From a virus, in IMG/VR virus record IMGVR_UViG_3300043411_001902, positions 1 through 21,170 of that record: a DNA stretch of 21,170 nucleotides. The stretch is one strand, 5' to 3'. Positions 1-5,943 of this stretch are shown here, one piece after another; the first letter of the stretch is position 1, and the number at the start of each line of letters is the position of its first letter. Below the pieces are notes generated by a model, which was not told the origin of the DNA, made no database searches, and was given only the letters and a program-made list of their open reading frames with translations. The position numbers were made by a program, and so were the translations under genes.

Positions 1-710
1 CCGCTCGCGATCCCGCCGATGGCCGCGGACGCGCCGGCCGCCTGCCCGGCCGCGTACACCGTCCGATGCACCGAGGACAGGCGCGTGGGGGCGGCGCTCG
101 CGTGGGGGAACTGCGCGGACTCGAAGGTCGTCACCGCGGTGTCCGCGTCGCGGAGGCGGACCACGGCGTACTGCCCGCCCTGCTGCTCGAGCGTGCCGCG
201 GCGCTCATGGAGGCGCCGGTACACCGCGACCACGAACCCGAGCAGGAAGCTGGTCCGGAAGGTGGCCCGGGGCACCGCGCGAACGCTGGTCTCGTACGCC
301 TGCTTCTCCAGCCGCTTGGCCTGCTGGTGCAGCATCTGGAGCGTGGCCAGTGCGATCGCGCGGTCCGACGCCCGGCCGAGCAGCGTGGCCCGCGCGCGCC
401 ACCGCCGGCCGGTGCCAGTGAAGACCAGCCGGCAGAAGTGGGTGTGGGCCACGGCGGACGCCAGCCGCGCGGACCATTTCTGCTGCACGCCGCCCCACGC
501 GGCGGTCAGGAGATCGTCCCGGCCCATGGGGTCGTGGTCCTGCTCGTCCTGCAGCTCGAGGTCGGTCATCTCGAGCCGGTGCCGCAGCAGCAGCTCGTTG
601 GCCTTGGCGGCGAAGGCCGCCGCCTCCTCGGTGCTCCCGATCTCCGCGGCGCTGTCCGCCTTGGCGAACAGCTTGCGGACCAGCTCGACGATCTTCGCAG
701 TGCCTGACAT
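1..710 (-). CDS. DUF2786-domain protein, 3' end missing (runs off window)
   Basis: The frame is open from an ATG at 710 to the window edge (236 codons seen). The N-terminus (residues about 5-45) has the DUF2786 pattern: KIVELVRKLFAKADS, then an Ala/Glu-rich helix ending in KANELLLRHRLE. The following part, with W-rich and Arg-rich helices (KWSARLASAVAHTHFCRLVF, then LLGRASDRAIALATLQML), fits the domain that usually follows DUF2786 in phage and bacterial proteins. The molecular role of the family is unknown. GAGGA lies about 8 nt upstream of the ATG. It is probably co-transcribed with the upstream leftward gene ending at 798, after a hairpin in the gap. The long + strand frame opposite it has no recognisable protein and is taken as a shadow. 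Confidence 0.85.
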   Translation of the reverse strand, partial: MSGTAKIVELVRKLFAKADSAAEIGSTEEAAAFAAKANELLLRHRLEMTDLELQDEQDHDPMGRDDLLTAAWGGVQQKWSARLASAVAHTHFCRLVFTGTGRRWRARATLLGRASDRAIALATLQMLHQQAKRLEKQAYETSVRAVPRATFRTSFLLGFVVAVYRRLHERRGTLEQQGGQYAVVRLRDADTAVTTFESAQFPHASAAPTRLSSVHRTVYAAGQAAGASAAIGGIAS

Positions 711-750
711 AGTCGTGTCCTCGTGTGGTCGGCGGTGTGTGGTGCGTGGT

Positions 751-788
751 GCGCCTGAGCTAGTATGCAAGAAAGCTAACTCAGGCGC
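751..788 (-). terminator. Stem-loop between the two leftward genes
   Basis: GCGCCTGAG (751-759) pairs perfectly with CTCAGGCGC (780-788). After one mismatch, TAG/CTA (761-763/776-778) extends the stem, leaving a 12-nt loop. It lies about 10 nt past the stop codon of the gene at 798-1163. There is no clear U-run on the - strand, so it may be an attenuator, an mRNA-stabilising hairpin or a protein site rather than an efficient terminator. Confidence 0.4.
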
Positions 789-797
789 AAGGCCCAG

Positions 798-1163
798 TCA
801 GTCGCCCGGCTCCAGCGACCGCAGAGATACCGTGATCCCGTGCCGGGCACTCCAACGCTCGGCCTTGGCAAGGCCCTTGTAGCCGTTGGCAAGGCCCTCG
901 TGCCATGAGAGCGCGCTCCAGCATTCCGCCTTGCCCTCGATCTCCCGCAGCCTCAGCTGGGCGTAGCGCTCCAGCCGGTCGATGGAGGCGCAGCCGCGAC
1001 CGGCTGCCCGCTCCCGCGCGACCAGCTCCAGCGCGCTCTGGATGCGGTCCCGGACCGCCTCCACCGGCTCGCAGGCCACCACCACGTGGGTGTAGGCGTG
1101 GGCCGTGGTGCGCTCGGCAACGGTGCCATCGGGGAGGGTCAGGGAGAGGGTGCGCTTGGCCAT
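798..1163 (-). CDS. Conserved phage-type hypothetical protein, 121 aa
   Basis: I do not recognise a characterised function. The protein starts MAKRTLSLTLPDGTVAERTT, which looks like a short beta-hairpin. A helical middle follows (VEAVRDRIQSALELVARERA), and the C-terminal half contains SWHEGLANGYKGLAKAERWS. Small proteins with this layout are common in mobile elements. The ATG at 1163 is chosen because GGAG sits 6 nt before it. An in-frame start 51 nt further upstream has no such site and would overlap the promoter region. It is the first gene of the leftward pair. Confidence 0.65.
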   Translation of the reverse strand: MAKRTLSLTLPDGTVAERTTAHAYTHVVVACEPVEAVRDRIQSALELVARERAAGRGCASIDRLERYAQLRLREIEGKAECWSALSWHEGLANGYKGLAKAERWSARHGITVSLRSLEPGD

Positions 1164-1204
1164 TTTCTGCTCCGGCTTGGGTGGTGAACGCTTCGCGTGG
1201 ATGT

Positions 1205-1233
1205 ATATTAGCAAGCTAGCCTACTGAACGCAA
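1205..1233 (-). promoter_or_regulatory. Candidate leftward promoter (extended -10)
   Basis: Read on the - strand: TTGCGT (1233-1228), a 17-nt spacer, then TAATAT (1210-1205) preceded by TGC, an extended -10. Transcription would start near 1198, about 35 nt before the ATG at 1163. The same 9-mer TGCTAATAT recurs on the - strand at 1333-1325, inside the symmetric repeat array, but without a good -35. Inferred from consensus only. Confidence 0.45.
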
Positions 1234-1280
1234 GAGCCCAATTGTAACAGCTCCCGGGGCGCAGGTTAGCATATATGGTA

Positions 1281-1549
1281 CGGACGGATTGAGCGTGGTC
1301 CGGACACATTGCGGACAGATGAACATATTAGCATCCCTCGAGATACCAAGGAGTTAGGACACATCGGACGGATCGGACGGATTATTCTCCCCTTCCAGCC
1401 TTAAGAGACACTTCAGGAGCTACACTATAGGGTACCACAGGCGAAAAATGTGTCCGATGTGTCCGATGTGTCCTAACTGTATGCGGGGCCGGCGCTTGCA
1501 GTTTCCCACATCTGTCCGCAATGTGTCCGCAAGCGCTCGGATGTGTCCG
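1281..1549. repeat. Mirror-symmetric array of twelve 9-bp elements (6 + 6 inverted)
   Basis: Six elements of form CGGACNNAT are on the + strand: 1281-1289, 1301-1309, 1312-1320, 1356-1364 (first base A), 1365-1373 and 1374-1382. Six are on the - strand: 1448-1456, 1457-1465, 1466-1474 (again the A variant), 1510-1518, 1521-1529 and 1541-1549. For every pair, start plus mirrored end is 2830, so the whole set is symmetric about base 1415. The pair 1301-1321/1509-1529 is a perfect 21-bp inverted repeat. The pair 1353-1382/1448-1477 matches at 26 of 30 positions, the first 17 perfectly. The DNA between elements is not symmetric. The region lacks any credible gene and is visibly more A+T-rich than the neighbours. 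The likely role is a multi-site protein-binding region (packaging, origin or operator); which one is not decided by sequence. Confidence 0.9.
1383..1447. other. 65-bp asymmetric core of the repeat array
   Basis: This is the spacer between the two innermost elements. It has no internal dyad and no good sigma70 pair. CACTATAGGG at 1423-1432 equals the downstream half of a T7-class promoter, but the upstream recognition half is absent. TATAGT on the - strand (1429-1424) is a possible -10 without a -35. Confidence 0.4.
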
Positions 1550-1786
1550 GTACGTTCCAGAGTGGAATGCTGGTAGGCTCGCAAGCGGAGCGCTGCCGCC
1601 GAGCGCCAAACGATCGGTTCGCCATTGCCGAGCGCCGCGGCCATTGCCGGCCCAGCGCCAGCCGATCGGCTCGCCATTGCCGGCCCAGCGCCAGCCGATC
1701 GGCTCGCCATTGCCGGCCCAGCGCCAACCGATCGGCTCGCCATTGCCGGCCGGAGTCACTGGGTGGGGAGTTAGCACGGGAGGGAA
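1550..1786. repeat. 33-bp tandem repeat, 3.3 copies, with a degenerate leading copy
   Basis: Units lie at 1641-1673, 1674-1706 and 1707-1739, with a partial unit at 1740-1750. Units 1 and 2 are identical and unit 3 differs by one base. Each unit carries the palindrome CCGATCGG and the word CCATTGCCGG. A decayed copy (GATCGGTTCGCCATTGCCG) lies at about 1612-1630. There are no unique spacers, so it is not a CRISPR array. Frames through it only repeat short peptides (for example RQWRADRLALG) and are not taken as genes. The flanks (1550-1603 and 1751-1786) hold only a small palindrome, TTCCAgagTGGAA, at 1555-1567. Confidence 0.85.
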
Positions 1787-1814
1787 TTGCACACGCACGG
1801 TAAGACACTATCCT
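1787..1814 (+). promoter_or_regulatory. Candidate terS promoter, possibly giving a leaderless mRNA
   Basis: TTGCAC (1787-1792), a 16-nt spacer and TATCCT (1809-1814) form a modest sigma70-like pair. The -10 ends only 5 nt before the ATG at 1820, so transcription would begin at or next to the start codon. No Shine-Dalgarno sequence precedes that ATG, which agrees with a leaderless message. Confidence 0.35.
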
Positions 1815-1819
1815 TGGGC

Positions 1820-2419
1820 ATGGCCGGCCGACCGAAACTCAGGGGCATGGTGGCGCAGCTGGTGCGCCTCGCCCGGGAAGCAGGGCTCGACGAGCAGGAC
1901 GACGGCGTCGCGCCCTTGACCGAGGAGCAGCTCGCGCTCGCGTACGCGCTGGCGTGGATCCGCGGCGGCAACCCGGCCGAAACCTCGCCCACAGTGCTCT
2001 CGCTTGCTCGTTACCTCGGAGTATCACGGCCGCTGCTGTACGAGTGGCTGACCGGGACGGACGAGCGCAAGGCGGCGCTAGCCGTCGCGCGCGAGGACTC
2101 GGGGGGCGCTCTTGCCGAGGAAGCGTTGCACCTGCTCGACACCGCAAGCCCGCTCGAGTACCAGCACGCCAACGCGCGTGCCAACTTCCGTAAGTGGCTG
2201 GCTTCGGTACTGGACCGCAAGACCTACGGGCAACAGACAAACGTGCCGGCTGTCGCCATCTCCATTGGTAGCTTGCACTTAGCAGCACACCAAGCGCTCA
2301 AGGCGCTGTCGCCTGCGCCGCTTGCGGTGCTCGGGAGTGGGGCAGAGACCGTGGTAGAGCCCGAGATGTGTGGCGAGGATGCGACGCCTCTGACCCTCGA
2401 GCAAGTGCTTGGTGCTTAA
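1820..2419 (+). CDS. terS: Terminase small subunit (predicted)
   Basis: The 199-aa protein would recognise the phage DNA end and load it onto the large subunit. It begins MAGRPKLRGMVAQL, the basic GRPK start common in small terminases. Around residues 58-76 it has a helix-turn-helix (LSLARYLGVSRPLLYEWL). The stretch NFRKWLASVLDRKTYGQ (about 126-142) matches the W-x-K-x-Y-G signature of Sf6/P22-type small subunits. The length fits the family. Position supports it: first gene of the rightward set, one gene before terL, and directly next to a repeat region that could be its target. A TTG at 1787 is in frame, but the ATG at 1820 gives the canonical N-terminus. Family assignment rests on motifs; a DNA-binding regulator is the alternative. 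Confidence 0.75.
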   Translation: MAGRPKLRGMVAQLVRLAREAGLDEQDDGVAPLTEEQLALAYALAWIRGGNPAETSPTVLSLARYLGVSRPLLYEWLTGTDERKAALAVAREDSGGALAEEALHLLDTASPLEYQHANARANFRKWLASVLDRKTYGQQTNVPAVAISIGSLHLAAHQALKALSPAPLAVLGSGAETVVEPEMCGEDATPLTLEQVLGA

Positions 2420-2712
2420 CGACTTACAGAGTCTGCGTCGTATAATCAGCATTATGTTAAGCTGCTGCGCCCCTTGGCACGCGGCTTGCAGGGCGGCAGA
2501 GCTGACCGATTTTCGACCCCCCCCGGTCTCGGAAAAGCGGGGGGCGGCTGGAGCAAGGGTGGGGGATAGTGACGGACCCCACCCCCCGGGGGGTACCCCC
2601 CGGTCTCCGGAGTCCCACTTCCAAAAAATTGGGAATCCGGGTAGAGTAGAGTCACCTCGCCTCACTGGGGGCAGCGTAGGGCCAACCGCAACACCCTGAA
2701 AGGGGCACACGC
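2420..2712. promoter_or_regulatory. Non-coding gap with TATAAT box and G/C-homopolymer hairpins
   Basis: The gap starts with a perfect -10 box TATAAT (2441-2446) inside the inverted repeat ATAATcagcATTAT. The best -35 (TTAACG, 2416-2421) is 19 nt away, so the promoter is plausible but not optimal. Further on, C8 (2517-2524) can pair with G6 (2539-2544). C6G6TAC6 at 2582-2601 contains an 18-bp perfect palindrome (2586-2603) centred on GGTACC. The 12-mer CCCCCCGGTCTC occurs twice, at 2519-2530 and 2596-2607. The last 60 nt hold only the ribosome site of the next gene. A frame spanning 2409-2699 reads through the homopolymers and resembles no protein. Confidence 0.5.
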
Positions 2713-3822
2713 ATGGCGCGATGGTTCCGTAACCTCGGGCTCCTCCTCTCCACCTTCTTCGCCGCGGCGCTCGCGCGGCCGCTCGTGGCGCAGGCCACCC
2801 GGGACTCCACGGTCTGCACCGGCTGCGTGCCGGTGGTGGTGCAGGTCCCGGACTCGGTGCAGGTCTGGAGCTACTTCACCCGGCCGGACACGACCTACCG
2901 CGATTCGGTCGTGCAGGTGCCCATCGTGGTGCCGCCCCCGGCCCCGAGCCGGCCGCACGAGCCAGCCGGCTTCACGCCCATTGTGGAGATCTCCTTCGGC
3001 GCGCAGAAGCTGCCGGCGGGGCCCACGGGGCCCAGCGCGGTCTACGGGGTCGAGCGGGGCAAGGTGACGTCGGCCGAGCAGTCCGCACGGGTGATTCCCG
3101 GACGCACTGGGCAGCCGGGCGACTACGCGCACCGCTGTGTCTTCCCGAAGAACACCAGCAATCAGGCCGGCAAGGGCGTCGGCTGCACCTTCACGGCCAA
3201 GGAGGATCTGCCGGGCAATACCGACGGGAACACGGTGCACAGTTACCGCCGGTACTACGAAAGCGGATGGTTCCGCTTCGCCAACGTCGACGCGGCCGGG
3301 GTGCTGCAGCCCGTCTTCGAGGAGCCCTCGCCCGGGGGCATGAAGCTGCTCGGCTACTGGGGCGTCGGGTTCTCCGGCAACAGCTACCCGCTCCAGCTGA
3401 TCGGCTGGTGGGCGCCGGTGCCCCGCGGGTCGGCCGGCATGGGCGTCGGCATCGCCACGTGGACGTTTCAGCTGTCCTCGCAGAACACCGGGGTGCTCGT
3501 CTGGGACAAGTACAGTACCGCGCCGGTGGCGGCCGGAAACCTCTGGCACCCGTACGAGATCCTGTTCGATGCGGGGGATCCGAACCAGTCCAACGGCACG
3601 GCGGAGGTGTGGATCGACGGCGTCCGCGTGCTGTCGGCGTCGGGGCTCGCCTTCCGCGCCACGGCGGCCGCCAACGGGGGCACGCTGGTCCGCGGCTTCC
3701 TCGGCCGGCACTGGAACCCGGTGCAGGGCGGGGGCTGTCAGGGGACGTCGTGCGGCCGGGCGAGCGCGGGGGTGCTCGACGTCGACGACCTGTACATCTC
3801 GGTGAGCCAGCCGGTTGACTGA
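2713..3822 (+). CDS. Secreted protein with ConA-like (jelly-roll) domain
   Basis: The 369-aa protein has a classical signal peptide: basic MARWFR, a hydrophobic stretch (about 8-21) and a likely cut after VAQA (residue 28). A short segment with CTGC and a valine/proline-rich linker (VVPPPAPSRPHEP, about 72-84) leads to a roughly 280-residue beta-rich domain. Its motifs fit concanavalin/polysaccharide-lyase-like folds: YYESGWFRF, LWHPYEILFD and NGTAEVWIDGVRVL, ending in LDVDDLYISV. No catalytic residues can be named, so sugar binding or cleavage is inference. GAAAGGGG precedes the ATG. It sits between terS and terL and its stop overlaps terL by 8 nt. It could coat or alter the host surface, or be an accessory gene carried for the host. 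Confidence 0.7.
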   Translation: MARWFRNLGLLLSTFFAAALARPLVAQATRDSTVCTGCVPVVVQVPDSVQVWSYFTRPDTTYRDSVVQVPIVVPPPAPSRPHEPAGFTPIVEISFGAQKLPAGPTGPSAVYGVERGKVTSAEQSARVIPGRTGQPGDYAHRCVFPKNTSNQAGKGVGCTFTAKEDLPGNTDGNTVHSYRRYYESGWFRFANVDAAGVLQPVFEEPSPGGMKLLGYWGVGFSGNSYPLQLIGWWAPVPRGSAGMGVGIATWTFQLSSQNTGVLVWDKYSTAPVAAGNLWHPYEILFDAGDPNQSNGTAEVWIDGVRVLSASGLAFRATAAANGGTLVRGFLGRHWNPVQGGGCQGTSCGRASAGVLDVDDLYISVSQPVD

Positions 3823-5266
3823 ACCCGGGGCGGGGAACCCGCTCATTCCCTTCCTCCTCCGCTACGGGCGCAAGCACGCGGGGGAGGAAGGACCGGTCCG
3901 GTTCGTCCGCGAGGTGCTCGGGGTGGAGCCGGACGCATGGCAGCTCGAGCTGCTGCGCGCCTACGGGCGCGGGGAGCGGCGCCTGTCCGTCGTCTCCGGC
4001 CACGGGGTGGGCAAGTCGGCCGTGCTGGCGTGGATCGCGGTGCATCATCAGGTGACGGAGCATCCGCAGAAGACGGCCGCGACGGCCCCGACGGCCAATC
4101 AGCTGTTCGATGTGTTCTTCGCGGAGACCAAGAAGTGGCTGGGCAAGTGCCCGGACTGGCTGCAGGCGCTCTTCGAGGTGAAGAGCGATCGCATCGAGTT
4201 GCGCGCCGCGCCGGCCGAGAACTTCCTCACCTGTCGAACCTCCCGGGCGGAGACGCCCGAGGCGTTGGCGGGGTTGCACAGTGACGACGGGAGCGTGCTG
4301 CTGATCGGCGACGAGAGCAGCGGCATTCCGGAGCAGATCTTCGAGGCGGCCTCCGGCTCGATGTCGGGGCACAACTGCACGACGCTGCTGGCCGGGAACC
4401 CGGTACGCGTGTCGGGCCTCTTCTTCGAGACCCACCACCGACTCCGGTCGATGTGGTACACGATTCAGGTCTCCTGCGAGGACTCGCGCCGGGTCTCGGA
4501 CGATTTCGTGCAGGACATGGAGCAGCGGTACGGCCGGGAGTCGAACGCCTTCCGCGTCCGCGTCCTCGGCCAGTTCCCGCGCGCGGATGACGACGTCGTC
4601 ATCCCGTACGACCTGATGATGGCGGCCACCCAGCGCGACATCACGGTGGCGCCGACGGTGCCGACGGTCTGGGGGCTCGACGTCGCCCGCCGCGGCGGGG
4701 CGCGCACGGCGCTCGCCAAGCGGAAGGGCAACCTGCAACTCGAGAAGGTGCAGTGGTGGCGCGACAAGGATCTGATGGAGACCGCGGCCCGGGTCAAGAT
4801 GGAGTGGGACCTGACGCCGCCCTCGGAGCGGCCGGTCGCGATCAACGTCGACGTCATCGGCATGGGGTCCGGGGTGGTGGACCGGCTGCGGCAGTTCGGC
4901 CTCCCGGTCTATGGCGTCAACGTCGGCGAGCTGCCGCCCATCGCGAGCGAGGTCTACCGGAATGTCCGCTGTGAGCTGTGGTTCAAGGTGCGCGAGTGGC
5001 TGATGACGCGCGCGGTGCGGCTGGTGCCGGAGGACGTGGAGCTGCAGGAACAGCTGGTGGTGCCGAAGTTCAAGTACCTGCCGTCGGGGAAGCTGTGGGT
5101 GGAGAACAAGGACGAGGTCAACCGCCGCACCGGCCGGGAATCGCCGGACCTCGCGGACGCCTTCATCCTGACCTTCGCCTCCGACGTCTCCACGATGGCG
5201 TTCGGGTCCGCGGGGGTCGGTAACTGGAACACGGAACTGCGACGCGACATCAAGGGGGTCACATGA
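3815..5266 (+). CDS. terL: Terminase large subunit (ATPase and nuclease)
   Basis: The 483-aa motor pumps DNA into the prohead and cuts the concatemer. Visible parts: N-terminal FVREVLGVEPDAWQ (adenine-binding-motif region), Walker A SGHGVGKS (61-68), Walker B VLLIGDE (161-167), coupling region TTLLAGNP (189-196), and an RNase H-like nuclease with acidic residues at GLDVAR (D289), NVDVIGMGSG (D346) and SPDLADAF (D445/D448). Length and order are normal. The start is a TTG at 3815, overlapping the stop of the previous gene by 8 nt. No other start keeps the conserved N-terminus, and GGTGAG lies about 10 nt upstream. Confidence 0.95.
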   Translation: MTEPGAGNPLIPFLLRYGRKHAGEEGPVRFVREVLGVEPDAWQLELLRAYGRGERRLSVVSGHGVGKSAVLAWIAVHHQVTEHPQKTAATAPTANQLFDVFFAETKKWLGKCPDWLQALFEVKSDRIELRAAPAENFLTCRTSRAETPEALAGLHSDDGSVLLIGDESSGIPEQIFEAASGSMSGHNCTTLLAGNPVRVSGLFFETHHRLRSMWYTIQVSCEDSRRVSDDFVQDMEQRYGRESNAFRVRVLGQFPRADDDVVIPYDLMMAATQRDITVAPTVPTVWGLDVARRGGARTALAKRKGNLQLEKVQWWRDKDLMETAARVKMEWDLTPPSERPVAINVDVIGMGSGVVDRLRQFGLPVYGVNVGELPPIASEVYRNVRCELWFKVREWLMTRAVRLVPEDVELQEQLVVPKFKYLPSGKLWVENKDEVNRRTGRESPDLADAFILTFASDVSTMAFGSAGVGNWNTELRRDIKGVT

Positions 5267-5406
5267 AGCGACTGTACGACGGCGTGCGCCTGTCGATCAC
5301 GTGGTGGTGGGATGACTGGTCGCTGGGGCTGCACTTCGGGACGGTCTGGGTGCTCGATCTGGGCCCGCTGATGGTCACGTGGGTGCATCGTCCGAGGGTG
5401 GCATGA
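5263..5406 (+). CDS. Small Trp-rich protein, 47 aa
   Basis: ATGA overlap with the terL stop. The sequence starts MKRLYDGVRLSITWWWDDW and continues LGLHFGTVWVLDLGP, ending MVTWVHRPRVA. It has five Trp in the first 33 residues and is amphipathic or membrane-associating in character. Function not recognised. GGGGG precedes the start by about 5 nt. Both ends are coupled to neighbours (start in the terL stop, stop in the next start), which supports translation. Such short genes are easily missed in annotation. Confidence 0.65.
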   Translation: MKRLYDGVRLSITWWWDDWSLGLHFGTVWVLDLGPLMVTWVHRPRVA

Positions 5407-5489
5407 CGCGCGCCGAGGATCTGCGGCACACGATCGAGCTGATGCGCCGGGAGTGGGAGAAGATCCGGCGCTCGCTCCTGCGCCTGTGA
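5403..5489 (+). CDS. Very small basic helical peptide, 28 aa
   Basis: ATGA overlap with the preceding gene and GTGA overlap with the following one. The peptide MTRAEDLRHTIELMRREWEK plus IRRSLLRL forms one predicted amphipathic helix. GAGGGTGGC sits just before the start. It is supported only by its exact coupling on both sides and plausible composition. It might serve mainly to carry ribosomes to the next gene. Confidence 0.45.
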   Translation: MTRAEDLRHTIELMRREWEKIRRSLLRL

Positions 5490-5839
5490 TCTATCTCGTG
5501 CTGGCGGGGCTCTGCTTCGGCTTCAACCTCCTGCATTACTACGTGGGCGGGAAGCAAGCCGGGGCGGAGCGCGAGCTGCAGGACATCGCGGCCGGCAACT
5601 GGGCCGCGGCGGCCGAGTTCTTGGCCAATCTGGATTTCGTGGTCTTCATGGCGGTGGCGCTGGATGACGGCGACATCTATCGGGCGTCCGCGGTGAGCGT
5701 GCTGCCGGCGTGCGCGGGGGCGTGGCTTGGCGCCCGGCGCAGCGTGCGGGAGAACCAGATCCAGCAGCGGCTCCGGAAGAAGCGGCAGCGCGAGCGGGCG
5801 GCGGCCCTTGCCGCCGGGCCCCCTCCGGCGCTACCTTAA
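5486..5839 (+). CDS. Small membrane protein, 117 aa
   Basis: GTG start at 5486 in a GTGA overlap. Hydrophobic segments lie at about 1-15 (MIYLVLAGLCFGFNLL), 48-60 (LDFVVFMAVAL) and 68-84 (ASAVSVLPACAGAWLGA). A strongly basic, Arg/Lys/Gln-rich tail follows (RENQIQQRLRKKRQRER). The topology could suit a holin-like or membrane-anchoring role, but a separate holin candidate lies beside the endolysin, so no function is assigned. An earlier in-frame ATG at 5453 would overlap the previous gene more and add a Pro/Ala-rich tail in front of the first membrane helix. Confidence 0.65.
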   Translation: MIYLVLAGLCFGFNLLHYYVGGKQAGAERELQDIAAGNWAAAAEFLANLDFVVFMAVALDDGDIYRASAVSVLPACAGAWLGARRSVRENQIQQRLRKKRQRERAAALAAGPPPALP

Positions 5840-5848
5840 GCATTCCAA

Positions 5849-5906
5849 GGGCCCTCTCGGCCCGCTGTTCTGGCATGGTTGCCTGTCCTCGGCCCGTCCC
5901 GGGCCG
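5849..5906 (+). terminator. Two short GC hairpins in the gap before the next gene
   Basis: GGGCC/GGCCC (5849-5853/5859-5863) with a 5-nt loop, and CGGCCC/GGGCCG (5890-5895/5901-5906) with a 5-nt loop. Neither is followed by a U-run. Possibly a weak terminator or a processing site. Confidence 0.25.
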
Positions 5907-5943
5907 CTTCGCAACGGCTGCGCGGCTCTCGAGGATTGCCACC

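Noticed and set aside
19-882. + strand frame opposite the DUF2786 gene
   Set aside because: Ser/Arg/Ala-rich without any domain, while the - strand frame shows a clear DUF2786 start and ribosome site.
1423-1432. T7-type promoter
   Set aside because: Only the start-site half matches; the polymerase recognition half does not, and no phage RNA polymerase gene is visible in this window. Kept only as a note on the core.
1641-1750. CRISPR array
   Set aside because: Repeats are directly adjacent with no unique spacers, and no cas gene is present.
1382-1808. Overlapping frames through the control region, on both strands
   Set aside because: They merely translate the 33-bp repeat and the symmetric array, with no ribosome site or recognisable protein.
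2409-2699. A 96-codon frame between terS and the secreted protein
   Set aside because: It reads through C and G homopolymers (PPPV, PHPPGG), has no ribosome site and overlaps the terS end; the DNA looks regulatory.
2662-4738. Long - strand frames opposite the secreted protein and terL
   Set aside because: They lie antisense to confidently identified genes and have biased Arg/Pro/Ala composition.
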